Source: Candidatus Mailhella excrementigallinarum (GTDB lineage Bacteria > Desulfobacterota > Desulfovibrionia > Desulfovibrionales > Desulfovibrionaceae). Taken from it: a stretch of 64,000 nt of DNA. Below are positions 36,049-46,309 of the stretch, piece by piece. Location of the stretch: positions 186,001 to 250,000 of the forward strand of contig CALUUZ010000001.1 in NCBI GenBank assembly GCA_944324075.1. The letters run 5' to 3'. Below the pieces are notes generated by a model that made no database searches, was not told where the DNA came from, and saw only the letters and a program-made list of their open reading frames with translations. Numbering within the stretch: position 1 is the first letter of the stretch; each line of letters starts with the position of its first letter. The position numbers and the translations under genes are program-made.

Positions 36049-39000
36049 ATGCACACTCCTTTGTCTGTTTTCCGCACTTTCCGGGCCGGACGAATCCCGG
36101 CGATCCGCATCATCTCCGGCACGTTTCTCCTGCTCGCTCTTCTTCTTGCCCCCGCGTCCGGACTCCGAGCCGTTCCGTCGGACGAAAGCGCGCCGGCATC
36201 TGCTGGTGCCGTGCCCACGGAAGCCGCCCCCGGCGGACAGCCCTCCCTCCTGCCCCCGCGGGGTGGGGCGGCTGTGAGGCATCATATGCAAAGCCTTGTC
36301 GACCCTTCCGGCAGGCTGACCATCGATGACATCCTCAGGGAAGACAGCGCAGGTTCCTTTGCGCCGCTGAACATGCTCTCTCTGCCCCGGCAGACCGGAG
36401 CGTTCTGGCTGCGCCTGCCTCTGGGCGGACTGTCCGCGGCGGAACTCGGCACAGGGCAGGAGAACGCGCGGCTTGATCTGGGAGACCAGGTTCCCGGCAC
36501 GCCGCAGGTGTGGGTCCGCACAGGCGGCACGACTGCGCCGCGTCCGGTCATGCCGGACGAAAACGGCCTTTATCCCCTGCCCGGCCTGCAGCAGGGAGGG
36601 GAAGCGATTGTCCGTCTGGACGGCCTTCCCGGCCTGTGGTTTTCCCCCGCGCTGCGTTCTCCCGCCGACGCCCTGAACGCGCCGGAACGCAAGGTGCATT
36701 CCCTCGCTCTCGCGGCGCTCACCGTGCTGCTCATGCTGGCCTTTGTGCGCAGCATCACGGAACGCGGCGACGGGCGCATCTGGGCGGGAATCTTTGCCGG
36801 AGCAGCGCTGGTTCAGGCATTCTGGGGCGTGCCCTCCACTCCGGAAGGAAGCATCCGCCCTCTGGACATGCCCGGCATCCTGGCCGCAGCCATCGCCCTC
36901 ATGCTCCTGCCTCATGTGGGACGGAACATCATGCGTACCCGCACATGCGCGCCAGCCGTCGACATTCTGCTGCTGATCCTGGCGCTCCCCGGCGCGGCGC
37001 TGGCCCTGCTGCCCATACTTCCCGGCCAGGCATGGACCGCCCGCCTGCTCTCCCTCTGGCCGCTCGGGGCCCTTTTCGCCCTGCTGCCCGCGCTGGCTCT
37101 GCTGCTGCGCCGCGAAAAAGGCAGCCTGCTGTTCAGTCTTGCCTGCTTTGCCATGGCCGTCGGCAGCCTGCTCGGGCTGTGGGGAATGGGGGATAGCGTC
37201 ACGGCTCCGCTGTGGGGGCAGGCGCCTCTTCTCGGCGTCTGTATCGCCGCGCTGCTGCTGGCCGCAGCAGCACCCCGCTCCGCCTACACGGAGAACCCGG
37301 CGTTCCCCGGCGGATTTTCCGAAGGAAAAAGCCCGGCTGAATTACTGGAAATAGAAAGTTTCGGCCCTGTTGAGGTTCCGGCCCCGCCCATGGAGGTCAG
37401 CCTGGGCGAAGTGGAAGAGGCTCTGCGCGATCCGCTGGATCGTCTGATGCGCGAATGCTGCGCGCTGGATCGGGGGCTGCGGCTGCTGGAGGAACCCTCC
37501 GGGGAAATCCCCCCTCTGCCGGAAGCCGCGCTGGAGAATATCCGCCGTTCCCGCGCCGATGCGGAAAACGTCCTGAACGCCGCGACAGCGCTGGCCGGAC
37601 GCATCGCCAGGCTGTCCATCACAACGGAAGAGGAGACGCCTGCCGCGCGCGACAGCGTTTTCGACCTCCGCCAGCTTGTTCAGCTCGCCTTTTCCACAGT
37701 CCAGGGCGATGCGGCGGAAAAGAACCTCGGCCTGTCATGGTATATCGCTCCGCATATCGCCCTGCGTTACCGGGGCGACGGGGAACGCCTTTCCCGTGTG
37801 CTGGCGGCGCTGCTCACGGACGCGGTGCGGGCGACGGAAAAGGGCAATGTCTGCCTCCGTGTGCGACGGGAAGAACGCAGCGCGAACCCGGGACATCTTC
37901 AGTTCACCGTGGCCGACACGGGACGCGGCGCGCCGCCTGTCCACCGCAGTTCCCTTGCCCTGGCCCATGCCTGGGAACTGGCCACCGAACACGGCGGAGA
38001 TCTGTTCGTGGACAGCACGCCGCACGGGGTGGAAATCAGCTTCAGCCTGAACTGCACGGCCCTTGACGCGGAAGACCGTGCGGTCGCCGCGCCGCCCGCC
38101 GCAACAGCCGAAACTGTGTCCGACTCAGCGGAAGAACGAACTCCGGACCCCGGTTCGCCCCTGATCATTCTGGCTTCGGATCGCTCTCTCAACCGTCAGA
38201 TGTTCGCCTGGCAACTGCGCGGCGACGACCACGAAACATGGGAAGCCCGCGACTGCGCGGAAGCCGTGGCCCTGTACAAAAAACGCCCTGCCTCCCTGCT
38301 TGCGCTCGACGGACATATGCCGGAAGACGACATTATCAGGGCCGTGGCCGAGGTACGTCTGTTCGAGGGAGAACATTCCCTTCCCCTCGTTCCGGTACTC
38401 GGGCTTGCCCTTGACGCGGAACAGGGGGAACGCCTGCGGCGGGTGGGATGCGAATATCTTCTGTATTACCCTCTGGAACGGCAGGAACTGCGAAATATGG
38501 CACGGGTGCTGCTGGCCGGGGAAGCTCCCGCGCCCGCCGCGAAGAGTGGCGGAAATTCCGCGCTTCACGCGGACGCCGCCGTATGTGCCTCGAACGACTC
38601 CCTCCGGCAGGACGCTCCGATCAGTGCCGCGAACCCCGAAGCTCTGCCGGAAAAAACTCCGTCCGCCGCACCTCTTCCCCCTTCCGCACAGCACTCTCAG
38701 GAACATGCCGCGCCGGAACACGGAGGCGCCCCCCTCCCCGCACGGACACAGACAGCCCGGCGTTCCGCACAGTCTTCCCCGGCCCGGCCCGGCAGGACGC
38801 AGCCCTCATCCGCCGTACCCTTCCGCCCGCGCGTTCCCGCTTCCGGACAGGAAGAAGCCGGACCGGAAACGCTTTCCCCCATTCCTTCCCCGCAGACACA
38901 AGGCAAAGGGCAGTCTCCCCATGCGTCAGGGCTTCCTCTTGCAGCTCCCCGTCCGTCCGGTCCCCGCGGATGGCTGTCCTCACTGTTCAAACCCAGGCCA

Positions 39001-39915
39001 AGGCTGGAACCGCAGGCTGTGTCCGCACTGACCTCTCCATCCGAAGGACTGGATGAATGGGTCGGTGAGCCTGTTCCCGTACGGCATCTTCCCGGGGAAA
39101 CCGTGCAAAAGACAGCTTCAGAGGGCATGCCCGGCAAAGGGCAGTCCCTTTCTCTGCTGCCCGGGCCAGGAGAACAGGAAAGACGAACCGACGCCGCTCT
39201 CCCTCTTGCACTCGACCTGCCGGCGCCATCCGCTGTTCCCTGCGATCCGGAAGATGCAGACACAGCGCCTCTGAATATGCATCCCGAGTACCCCGCTGCC
39301 GAACACAGCGGACAGGCACGTTTCTCCCGTTCAGCCCCTCTTTCCCTTTCCACCCCGGAGGAAGAGCAATATGCTGCCGACCCCCAAGAGGCGGCAAGGG
39401 AGAGAGCGGAAGAAATCGAAGCCCTTCCTTTAAGCAATGTTGAAGCCATGCCTTTTCTTTCCATGACGCCCGGAGAAGAAACGCGCGACGACAGTGACGA
39501 AATCGTCAATCTGACCGAGGACGACATGGAGCTTCCCGCTCCTCTCGCCTCCATGGCGCGGCGGCTTGCCGGAGAAGGAGAAAGCGGAGTTCCCCCTGTC
39601 CCCGAACCTGCCGCAAACTCCTGCCCTGAAGATCTGGCGGGCATCCGGGAGGACGTGCGCGACGCCCTCACCCGGGGCGACGCCCTGCTGCTGACGCAGT
39701 CATCCGCGCGGCTGCGCGAGTGCGCGCGGAGTTTCGGCCTGCATGCGCTGGCCGATCTCGCCTATCTGCTGGAAGAAAGCGCCCGTGACAGTGATTTCGA
39801 GGCCGTGCGGATGATTATGCCGGATCTCGATCAGCTTGTGGATCGCGAACTGATCCGCGCCTCCGGGAAAGACGACGCGGAAAGCAGGCCCATCAAAAAC
39901 GCCCTTATGTTTTGA
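36049..39915 (+). CDS. Hybrid histidine-kinase-like protein with all phosphoacceptor histidines lost
   Basis: 1288 aa. A signal-like N terminus (24-42), a periplasmic domain, six or seven transmembrane helices (about 218-410), a dimerisation-like helix pair (453-525), an ATPase-like domain (about 535-670), a receiver-like domain (703-823), a long Pro/Ala/Ser-rich linker (about 825-1190) and a C-terminal HPt-like bundle (about 1200-1280). The H-box reads EALRDPLDRLM, with Glu457 where His belongs. The N-box is ALLTDAVRAT with Asp591 for Asn; the VADTGRG box is intact. The receiver keeps Asp754 (LALDGHMP) but the conserved Lys before Pro is Tyr807. HPt reads SARLRECARSFG, with Ala1220 for His. 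Probably a pseudokinase scaffold or sensor. Confidence 0.82.
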   Translation: MHTPLSVFRTFRAGRIPAIRIISGTFLLLALLLAPASGLRAVPSDESAPASAGAVPTEAAPGGQPSLLPPRGGAAVRHHMQSLVDPSGRLTIDDILREDSAGSFAPLNMLSLPRQTGAFWLRLPLGGLSAAELGTGQENARLDLGDQVPGTPQVWVRTGGTTAPRPVMPDENGLYPLPGLQQGGEAIVRLDGLPGLWFSPALRSPADALNAPERKVHSLALAALTVLLMLAFVRSITERGDGRIWAGIFAGAALVQAFWGVPSTPEGSIRPLDMPGILAAAIALMLLPHVGRNIMRTRTCAPAVDILLLILALPGAALALLPILPGQAWTARLLSLWPLGALFALLPALALLLRREKGSLLFSLACFAMAVGSLLGLWGMGDSVTAPLWGQAPLLGVCIAALLLAAAAPRSAYTENPAFPGGFSEGKSPAELLEIESFGPVEVPAPPMEVSLGEVEEALRDPLDRLMRECCALDRGLRLLEEPSGEIPPLPEAALENIRRSRADAENVLNAATALAGRIARLSITTEEETPAARDSVFDLRQLVQLAFSTVQGDAAEKNLGLSWYIAPHIALRYRGDGERLSRVLAALLTDAVRATEKGNVCLRVRREERSANPGHLQFTVADTGRGAPPVHRSSLALAHAWELATEHGGDLFVDSTPHGVEISFSLNCTALDAEDRAVAAPPAATAETVSDSAEERTPDPGSPLIILASDRSLNRQMFAWQLRGDDHETWEARDCAEAVALYKKRPASLLALDGHMPEDDIIRAVAEVRLFEGEHSLPLVPVLGLALDAEQGERLRRVGCEYLLYYPLERQELRNMARVLLAGEAPAPAAKSGGNSALHADAAVCASNDSLRQDAPISAANPEALPEKTPSAAPLPPSAQHSQEHAAPEHGGAPLPARTQTARRSAQSSPARPGRTQPSSAVPFRPRVPASGQEEAGPETLSPIPSPQTQGKGQSPHASGLPLAAPRPSGPRGWLSSLFKPRPRLEPQAVSALTSPSEGLDEWVGEPVPVRHLPGETVQKTASEGMPGKGQSLSLLPGPGEQERRTDAALPLALDLPAPSAVPCDPEDADTAPLNMHPEYPAAEHSGQARFSRSAPLSLSTPEEEQYAADPQEAARERAEEIEALPLSNVEAMPFLSMTPGEETRDDSDEIVNLTEDDMELPAPLASMARRLAGEGESGVPPVPEPAANSCPEDLAGIREDVRDALTRGDALLLTQSSARLRECARSFGLHALADLAYLLEESARDSDFEAVRMIMPDLDQLVDRELIRASGKDDAESRPIKNALMF

Positions 39916-39928
39916 AACCTCTCCCCCA

Positions 39929-40106
39929 GAGCATTTTCGTCTTGAAAATGCTTCCGGAGTCAAGCGAAGCGAGACTCCGCCGCCACGCCGCCTCTTCTCC
40001 GGCGTCGCCGCAATTCACCTGCGGCGTAAGGTTGCGGCTTCAGGCGTGAAGCCTGCGGGCCGGAACACAGGGTCTGGTCGGCAGATATTCGAGCGCAGAA
40101 CGCTCT
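39929..40106 (-). repeat. Family B hairpin repeat, copy B3 (reverse)
   Basis: In the gap 39916-40336, which has no gene. Reads on the minus strand from AGAGCGTTCTGCGCTCGAA through the sugar-rich stems to the paired AGCATTTTC/GAAAATGCT end. It abuts copy A3 directly. Confidence 0.75.
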
Positions 40107-40116
40107 GGAGGGAAAG

Positions 40117-40250
40117 CGGACTTGAAAGGCGGCAAAGCCGATGAAGTCCCTTTTTCCATCCCCTCCCTTCAGAGAGGGGCAATACGCGCGCTCCCAGTCC
40201 GCCGGCTGCGGAACCAGTCGGCGGATGGAGTGGCTGTGGATTGAAGCATA
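40117..40250 (-). repeat. Family A repeat, copy A3 (reverse, 3' end missing)
   Basis: Minus-strand reading: CTTCAATCCACAGCCACTCC, ATCCGCCGACTGG, then CCCCTCTCTGAAGGGAGGGG and GACTTCATCGGCTTTGCCG. The ribosome-site/ATG end is missing; instead the element runs into B3. It lies just downstream of pyrC. Confidence 0.75.
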
Positions 40251-40336
40251 TTATGACTGATATGCGCTGTTAATGCCCCTGCCCCGCATCACGTCCGGAA
40301 CCGGAACAGCCTCAAGTGAACAGGCGCGGTCCGGCT

Positions 40337-41608
40337 TCACGACTGAAGCTGCGCCACTCTCACTCCGCCGATCCAGTGCGCGGAAACGCGGCCCCTGAGC
40401 GTTCTGCCCAGCCAGGGAGTATTGGCACTTTTGGAGTGCAGCGTTTCCGGAGAAACAACCCATTCCCTGCGGGGATCAAAGAGGAAGAAGTCAGCCGGAT
40501 CGCCTTCCCGGAAACTGTTGGTCGGAATGCCGAAGATTTCTCCGGGGCGATGGCTGTACAGCCGGATCATATCCCGTTCGTCCAGAACTCCTTCCTCCAC
40601 CAGCGACCAGAGCAATGATACCGCGGTATCCAGCCCGGTGATGCCGTTGGGCGCGAGATCAAGGGGATGCTCCTTTTCGTGTGCGGCATGGGGAGCGTGA
40701 TCCGTGACCATGATATCAATGAGGCCGCTTTTCACGGCAGCGCGCATGGCCTCCACATCAGCACGGGTGCGCAGCGGCGGATTCACCTTGGCGTTGGCGT
40801 CATATCCCGCCAGAGCCTCTTCGGTGAGCAGAAGATAATGCGGGCAGGTTTCCGCCGTGACTCTGACTCCGCGTTCCTTGCCGCGGCGAATGACCTCCAG
40901 GGTGCGCCGTGCGGAAACATGGGCGATATGCACGGGCAGATCAAGGTATTCCGCCAACAGAATATCGCGCTCCGCCTGAATGGCTTCGGCCACATCGGGC
41001 TGACCGCGCAGGCCGAGCATGCCGCTCATGTCTCCCTCATTCATGTGGGCCCCGCGCGCGAGCCAGGGGTCCTCACAGTGATCAATCAGGATGAGGCCCA
41101 AATCCGCGCCATACTCCATGACCCGGCGCAGAATCTCGCTGTCCGCGAGAGGACGCCCGTCATTGGAGACGGCGATGCAGCCCGCCTCCTTCAGTTCGCC
41201 CAGCGGAGCCAGGGCCTTGCCTTCCAGCCCCATGGTAGCCGCCGCAACGGGATGGACAAAGGGACCATGAGGATGGGATGCCGCGCCTCTGGCCAGAATG
41301 TCCCGGGTGACAGCGGCGCAGTCATTGACCGGATCCGTATTGGCCATGCACAGCACATGGGCGATGCCGCCATATGCCGCCGCCTCAAGCCCGCTGCGCA
41401 CATCCTCCTTCCATTCAAAGCCTGGCTCGCGCAGATGGACATGGGCATCAACAAAGGAAGGAAACAGAATCCTGTCCGCCGCGTCAACGATATCGACTCC
41501 GGCAGGAGCGTTCAGAGAGCCGGACGGCCCGAAGGCCGCCACACGGCCGTCCCGGACAAGAAGATCGCACATCCGGCCCAGATGACGGGCATTGCGAAGA
41601 AAAAGCAT
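40337..41608 (-). CDS. pyrC: Dihydroorotase
   Basis: Cyclises carbamoyl-aspartate to dihydroorotate in pyrimidine synthesis. Seen: PSFVDAHVHLREPGFEWKED (zinc His pair), GGIAHVLCMANTDPVND, SNDGRPLADSEILRRVMEYG, IDHCEDPWLARG, LPVHIAHVSARRTLEVI and IMVTDHAPHAAHEKEHP (catalytic Asp), followed by GITGLDTAVSLLWSL. 423 aa, class I (PyrC/AllB-like). GGGAG precedes ATG 41608. It is 18 bp after pyrB and shares its regulation. All metal ligands are present, so it should be active. Confidence 0.95.
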   Translation of the reverse strand: MLFLRNARHLGRMCDLLVRDGRVAAFGPSGSLNAPAGVDIVDAADRILFPSFVDAHVHLREPGFEWKEDVRSGLEAAAYGGIAHVLCMANTDPVNDCAAVTRDILARGAASHPHGPFVHPVAAATMGLEGKALAPLGELKEAGCIAVSNDGRPLADSEILRRVMEYGADLGLILIDHCEDPWLARGAHMNEGDMSGMLGLRGQPDVAEAIQAERDILLAEYLDLPVHIAHVSARRTLEVIRRGKERGVRVTAETCPHYLLLTEEALAGYDANAKVNPPLRTRADVEAMRAAVKSGLIDIMVTDHAPHAAHEKEHPLDLAPNGITGLDTAVSLLWSLVEEGVLDERDMIRLYSHRPGEIFGIPTNSFREGDPADFFLFDPRREWVVSPETLHSKSANTPWLGRTLRGRVSAHWIGGVRVAQLQS

Positions 41609-41626
41609 GTTGAGTCTCCCGGACGG

Positions 41627-42580
41627 CTAGAGGTTGGGGGATTGGTCCGCTCTGGTGGCGCACAGGTACAGCACTGCCATGCGCACGGCGACCCCCGCTT
41701 CCACCTGGCTGAGTACGAGGCTGGCAGGGGAATCCGCGATATCGGAGGAAATCTCAAGCCCGCGGTTCATGGGACCGGGATGCAGTACGCGCACGCCGGG
41801 GCCGGCCAGAGACAGATGGCGCATGGTCAGACAGTAGCGGGCGGAATAATCGCGCAGATCCGGCAGCAGACCGGCCTGCTGGCGTTCAAGCTGAAGCCGC
41901 AGACACATGACGGCATCCACACCGCGTACGGCTTCATTCAGGTCGGAGAAGAACTCTCCGGGCCACAGGCGGCGTCCGGCGGGCAGCAGCGTCCGCGGCG
42001 CGCAGAAACGCAGCCTGACACCGAGCCGGGAAAACAGGTTGGCATTGGAACGGGCCACCCGGCTATGGGCCATATCACCGAGGATAAGCAGGGTCTTTCC
42101 CGCAAACTCGCCTCCCCATGCCTCGCGCAGGGAAAACGCATCCAGCAGGGCCTGAGTGGGATGGGCGTGCCAGCCATCCCCCGCGTTGACCACGGAACAG
42201 CGCAGCCGTTCGGCCAGAAAGCGCGCCGCACCGCTGCTGGAGTCGCGCAGAACCACCACATCGGGATTCATGGCCTGCAGCGTGAGCGCGGTATCCTTGA
42301 GGGTTTCTCCCTTCTGGATACTGGAGCCGGACCTGCCCAGCGCGTGCGTGTCGGCGGAAAGCCGCTTGCCCGCGACATCAAAGGATGTCTTGGTCCGCGT
42401 GCTGTTCTCCGCGAAAAACAGCATAATGGTCTTGCCCTTGAGCGTGGGAACCTTCTTGACCGGACGGCGGTTGACTTCATGAAAACTGCGGGCCGTATCC
42501 AGCAGGTGCATGATCTCGTCTACGCTCAGATGACTGACGTCGAGCAGGTCCTTATGCGGCCAGGGATGTGCCTCAGACAT
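41627..42580 (-). CDS. pyrB: Aspartate carbamoyltransferase catalytic chain
   Basis: Joins carbamoyl phosphate and aspartate. Seen: [20 protein letters not shown] (carbamoyl-phosphate loop STRTKTSF), [71 protein letters not shown] and [17 protein letters not shown]. 317 aa. No pyrI is seen. The gene is preceded by a clear promoter and a terminator-like hairpin ending about 20 bp before the start, a candidate attenuator for both pyrB and pyrC. Confidence 0.96.
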   Translation of the reverse strand: MSEAHPWPHKDLLDVSHLSVDEIMHLLDTARSFHEVNRRPVKKVPTLKGKTIMLFFAENSTRTKTSFDVAGKRLSADTHALGRSGSSIQKGETLKDTALTLQAMNPDVVVLRDSSSGAARFLAERLRCSVVNAGDGWHAHPTQALLDAFSLREAWGGEFAGKTLLILGDMAHSRVARSNANLFSRLGVRLRFCAPRTLLPAGRRLWPGEFFSDLNEAVRGVDAVMCLRLQLERQQAGLLPDLRDYSARYCLTMRHLSLAGPGVRVLHPGPMNRGLEISSDIADSPASLVLSQVEAGVAVRMAVLYLCATRADQSPNL

Positions 42581-42601
42581 GGCATTTCCTTATCATTGGC
42601 T

Positions 42602-42652
42602 GAAAAAAAGCCTTTCGCGGGCGCGAAAGGCTGTCGGGCAGATAGCGCGCCC
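42602..42652 (-). promoter_or_regulatory. Candidate attenuator in the pyrB leader
   Basis: On the minus strand the stem GCCTTTCGC / GCGAAAGGC (42610-42631) is followed by seven T, a complete intrinsic terminator before the pyrB ribosome site AAGGAA. The RNA's first bases (GGGCGCG, 42652-42646) are complementary to CGCGCCC (42625-42619), which spans the terminator's left arm and loop, so an antiterminator pairing would exclude it. No leader peptide is visible. Confidence 0.65.
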
Positions 42653-42660
42653 GGAAAAGA

Positions 42661-42689
42661 ACATTATCCAAGCGAACCGACACTGTAAA
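42661..42689 (-). promoter_or_regulatory. pyrB promoter (sigma-70 type)
   Basis: On the minus strand TTTACA (42689-42684), 17 bp, TAATGT (42666-42661). Start of transcription is expected near 42654, at a run reading TTTTCCGGG. It lies just before the attenuator. Confidence 0.7.
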
Positions 42690-42752
42690 GAACAAATGCG
42701 CGGTGCGCGAGTGAGCGATCCGAAGCCATGTTTTCGACGAAGCTCTCCCGGA

Positions 42753-42930
42753 ACGTTTTGCTATTGAAAATATCTGCCAGCCAGAACCTGTATTCCGACC
42801 CGCAGTTTTCACCTCTCCATCGGAGCTGTACTCCGCAAGTGAATTGCGGCGACGCCGGAAAAGGGGAGCGGCGCGGCGGGATCTCGATCCGTTTGACTCC
42901 ATAGAGTATTTCAAGGGCGAAATGCTCCAG
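42753..42930 (+). repeat. Family B hairpin repeat, copy B4
   Basis: Starts AACGTTTTGCTATTGAAAAT and ends GGCGAAATGCTCCAG. The hairpin CCGCAAGTGAATTGCGG is intact, while the first stem is partly decayed. Part of the gene-free stretch 42581-43215. Confidence 0.8.
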
Positions 42931-43040
42931 TGTCACAGGCTCCATTTCTGTTCACGCCGAACCATGTCCGTTTCGACATGCTTCCGGAGTCGAGCAGAGT
43001 GTTCTGTCCATTCAGGACAATGCACCGTGCCTGATGGTTC

Positions 43041-43074
43041 AAAAGGCCGATCCGCATTGACGGATCGGCCTTTT
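43041..43074. terminator. Terminator downstream of infB
   Basis: AAAAGGCCGATCCG and CGGATCGGCCTTTT form a perfect 14-bp stem around a 6-nt loop, with T runs available on both strands. About 140 bp beyond the infB stop. Confidence 0.85.
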
Positions 43075-43135
43075 CCCGTTTTCGATCAACGGTCCCGCTC
43101 ACAGGAGTTCCGGGACAGTTCCGCAAGCCCGGGCA

Positions 43136-43200
43136 GAGCGGCAGCGCACGCGCCGCAAAGACAGCCCGTGTTTCACGCGGGCCAACTGCAGATGCGGCTT
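43136..43200 (+). repeat. Family C fragment, copy C6
   Basis: The stretch GCCGCAAAGACAGCCCGTGT and TTCACGCGGGCC matches the core of copies C1 and C2. Short and decayed, next to the infB stop. Confidence 0.5.
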
Positions 43201-43215
43201 CGGCTGGAACAGGCT

Positions 43216-46200
43216 CTAGAGCGTAGCCGCCTCTTCCACGGTTTCAAAGGCTTCGATGATGTCCCCGACCTTGATGTCGTGGAAATTCTCGAGGCCCATG
43301 CCGCATTCCATGCCCTTGGGCACTTCCCTGGCGTCATCCTTGAAGCGTTTCAAGGAGGCAATCCTGCCGGTATATACCACCACGCCGTCGCGCAGCAGCC
43401 GTACGCCGGCGGAACGGATGATCTTTCCATCCGCCACGAAGCAGCCGGCAATGACTCCGATCTTGGGCAGGGAGAACGTGTTCCGCACCTCCGCCTGACC
43501 GAGATATACTTCCTTTGTCACCGGAGCGAGCATGCCCGTCATGGCGCTCCTGATCTCTTCCACGAGCTTGTAGATAATGTCGTAGAAGCGGATATCCACG
43601 CCTTCCTGATCGGCCACATCCTTCACCTTGGCGGTGGGACGCACATTGAAGCCGATAATGATGGCACTGGAAGCCGCCGCCAGCATGATGTCGGTTTCCG
43701 AAATGGCGCCGGCTCCGCCGTGGATGATCTCGATACGCACCTTGTCCGTGCTGAGTTTGCGCAGAGCTTCGGTAATGGCTTCCAGAGAGCCCTGCACGTC
43801 GGCCTTGAGCACCAGATTCAGCACCTTGGCCTCGGCAGTGTCCGCGCTGCGGGCGAGGAAGGTTTCCAGCGTAACGCGGGATTCCTTGGCCAGTTCGCGT
43901 TCGCGCTGCTTGATCGCACGGCTTTCCGCAATACGGCGGGCGGTCTTCTCGTCGGCAAGACAGATGAATTCCTCACCGGCTTCCGGCACGCCCTCGAAGC
44001 CCTGCACTTCCACAGGCATGGACGGTCCGGCTTCCTTGATCTTGCGTCCCTGGTCATTGAACAGGGCGCGCACGCGTCCGGCAAACACGCCGCACACAAA
44101 GGCATCGCCCTGATGAATGGTGCCTTCCTGAATCAGGACCGTGGCCACGGGGCCGCGCCCCTTGTCCAGCTTGGCTTCCACCACATGTCCCCGTGCGGGC
44201 TTGTCCGGGTTGGCCTTAAGCTCAAGAATTTCCGCCTGAAGGGCAATAAGTTCCAGAAGCTCGTCAAGCCCCTGCCCGGTCTTGGCGGACACATACCCCA
44301 CCACGGTATCTCCGCCCCAGGATTCCGCCTGGAGGCCGAGTTCCGCCAGTTCACGCAGGACACGATCCGGGTTGGCGGCTTCCTTGTCGATCTTGTTCAC
44401 GGCCACAAGAATGGGGACTCCTGCGGCCTTGGAGTGGTTGATGGCTTCGCGCGTCTGCTCCATGACGCCGTCGTCGGCAGCCACAACCAGCACCACAAGG
44501 TCAGTGACCTGCGCGCCCCTGGCGCGCATGGCGGTGAATGCCTCATGGCCGGGGGTATCGAGGAACACGATATCCCCACGCTTGGTCCTGACGTGATACG
44601 CGCCGATATGCTGGGTAATGCCGCCCGCTTCGCCGCTGGTCACGCTGGTCTTGCGGATGGCGTCGAGCAGCGAGGTCTTGCCGTGGTCAACGTGCCCCAT
44701 GATGGTCACCACAGGCGGACGCGGCCGGAGCTGTTCGGGCGTATCGGGTTCAGCGGGAGCCAGATAGTTTTCTTCCGCAAAGCCCACCTTTTCCACCTCA
44801 TAGCCGAACTCGGAAGCCACCACTGTGGCGGTGTCGATATCCAGGGCGTTATTGATGGTGGCCATTACGCCGAGACCGAACAGCACCTTGATGATCTCGC
44901 CGGACTTGATGCCCATCTGGTGGGCCATGTCCGCCACCCGGATGGCTTCCTCAATGCGGATCTTGCGCTTGGCGGCCTTCATCGGCTGGGTGGCGCCGGG
45001 TGCGGCCTGCTGCTTCTTGGGCTTGCGTGAACGGCTGCGCGAACGGAACGCGCCTTCATCGTCATCCATGCCCGGCAGGCCAATATTCTTGCGGCGAGCG
45101 AAATCCTCGCCTCCATCCTGGGGAAAGTCCACTGTGCGACGGCTCTTGCCGCGTTTTCTGCGGCTCTGCTCACCTTCCGCACCGGGCTGCGGCATGGGAG
45201 GGGGAAAGCCGCCGGGCGCACCGGAAGCTCCGGGACGCGAACCGCCGGGACGGGATCCGCCGGGGCGCGGCCCTCCCGGACGCGGCGCTCCGGGGCGGGC
45301 TCCGCCGGGACGCGAACCGCCGGGACGGCGATCGTCACGAGGCGTCCTGCCGTCCCCCGGAGCAGGCCGGGAGACGACACGCGCCTGCTGAGCAGGATCG
45401 GGACGGGAAATGACACGGACCTGAGGCGTCGTCTGCTGGGGACGCCGGGGGCTTCCCTCTTCCTCATTCCCGTCATCCTCGCGAAGCTGGCGGCGTTCCG
45501 TTACCGGAGGCAGAAGACTTGGCTGGGAGGAGCCTTCCGGCACGGCCGAAGCGGCGGGAGCGGGGCGGTGTTTGTCAGCCCTGACGTCACTCTTTTCCGC
45601 CGGAGCTTCCGCACTCTTTTCCCGGCCGGTTTCGGAAGAGTCCTGACACGGCGCATCGGAAACGGACACTTCCTCACCCGCACCGGATTTCCCGGTTTCC
45701 GGAACGGCCTGCGGCCTGCCATCCGACCGGGCCTCGGCGGAAGGAACCTGTTCCTTTCCAGCCGCAGGATTCTCTTCCGGCACGGGCGCGGAGACGGCGG
45801 AAGCCTTCGTTCTGACATCCTCCACGACGCGGGCCGGACGAACAATACGCGCGCTGACGCTTTCAGCGGGACGGGCCTTTTTGGACTTTGCCGCGCGTGC
45901 GCCCTGTCCGCCCTCTCCTGTCTCGTTTTCCGCAGAAGGATCGGCCGGGGCGGGAATATCTCCGGCCGGGGCGGAGTCCACGGACTCTTCGACGGAAGTC
46001 TTTCCCTTTTCGGAGGGCATGGTTTCGGGCGCAGACCTTTCTCCTTCCGGAGCGGAAGTCGAAGGCGTCTCCTCCGTATCGCGGCGACGACGCCGCACAA
46101 TCACGCCAGGCTGCACTTCCTTGCGGGAAACGGTCTTCTCCGCTTCCGGCTGGAAATGGGCTTTGACCTTTTCCGCATCTTCCCGCGAGATTGAACTTGA

Positions 46201-46305
46201 CGCCGTTTTAAAGTCGATGCCTTCCTCGCGCAGCACCCGCATGACGTCCGTGGTGCTCCTGCCTGTTTCCGCGGCCAGATCTCTGACTTTTATCTTTTCA
46301 TCCAT
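43216..46305 (-). CDS. infB: Translation initiation factor IF-2
   Basis: GTPase that places initiator tRNA on the ribosome. The start [15 protein letters not shown] at 46305 matches the IF2 N-terminal domain; the longer open frame runs back through ylxR. A low-complexity linker follows (about 80-470), including a run of Arg-Pro-Gly-Gly units ([19 protein letters not shown]), then a second IF2-N domain ([20 protein letters not shown]), the G domain ([34 protein letters not shown]) and domains II-IV. 1029 aa. It ends the rimP-nusA-ylxR-infB unit; rbfA and truB do not follow. Confidence 0.97.
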   Translation of the reverse strand: MDEKIKVRDLAAETGRSTTDVMRVLREEGIDFKTASSSISREDAEKVKAHFQPEAEKTVSRKEVQPGVIVRRRRRDTEETPSTSAPEGERSAPETMPSEKGKTSVEESVDSAPAGDIPAPADPSAENETGEGGQGARAAKSKKARPAESVSARIVRPARVVEDVRTKASAVSAPVPEENPAAGKEQVPSAEARSDGRPQAVPETGKSGAGEEVSVSDAPCQDSSETGREKSAEAPAEKSDVRADKHRPAPAASAVPEGSSQPSLLPPVTERRQLREDDGNEEEGSPRRPQQTTPQVRVISRPDPAQQARVVSRPAPGDGRTPRDDRRPGGSRPGGARPGAPRPGGPRPGGSRPGGSRPGASGAPGGFPPPMPQPGAEGEQSRRKRGKSRRTVDFPQDGGEDFARRKNIGLPGMDDDEGAFRSRSRSRKPKKQQAAPGATQPMKAAKRKIRIEEAIRVADMAHQMGIKSGEIIKVLFGLGVMATINNALDIDTATVVASEFGYEVEKVGFAEENYLAPAEPDTPEQLRPRPPVVTIMGHVDHGKTSLLDAIRKTSVTSGEAGGITQHIGAYHVRTKRGDIVFLDTPGHEAFTAMRARGAQVTDLVVLVVAADDGVMEQTREAINHSKAAGVPILVAVNKIDKEAANPDRVLRELAELGLQAESWGGDTVVGYVSAKTGQGLDELLELIALQAEILELKANPDKPARGHVVEAKLDKGRGPVATVLIQEGTIHQGDAFVCGVFAGRVRALFNDQGRKIKEAGPSMPVEVQGFEGVPEAGEEFICLADEKTARRIAESRAIKQRERELAKESRVTLETFLARSADTAEAKVLNLVLKADVQGSLEAITEALRKLSTDKVRIEIIHGGAGAISETDIMLAAASSAIIIGFNVRPTAKVKDVADQEGVDIRFYDIIYKLVEEIRSAMTGMLAPVTKEVYLGQAEVRNTFSLPKIGVIAGCFVADGKIIRSAGVRLLRDGVVVYTGRIASLKRFKDDAREVPKGMECGMGLENFHDIKVGDIIEAFETVEEAATL

Positions 46306-46309
46306 ACGG

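Noticed and set aside
34924-36915. Minus-strand open frame of 663 codons
   Set aside because: Antisense to the TPR gene and the start of the kinase-like gene. No motif; Arg/Gly-rich shadow composition.
39600-39915. H1232 as the phosphoacceptor of the HPt-like domain
   Set aside because: It lies 12 residues after the aligned phosphorylation position, beyond the conserved Gly-turn, where HPt domains start their next helix.
40667-42688. Plus-strand open frame of 673 codons over pyrC-pyrB
   Set aside because: Antisense shadow of two certain genes. No family resemblance.
42844-45030. Plus-strand open frame of 728 codons
   Set aside because: Starts in repeat B4 and runs antisense to infB. His/Gly-rich shadow, not a protein family.
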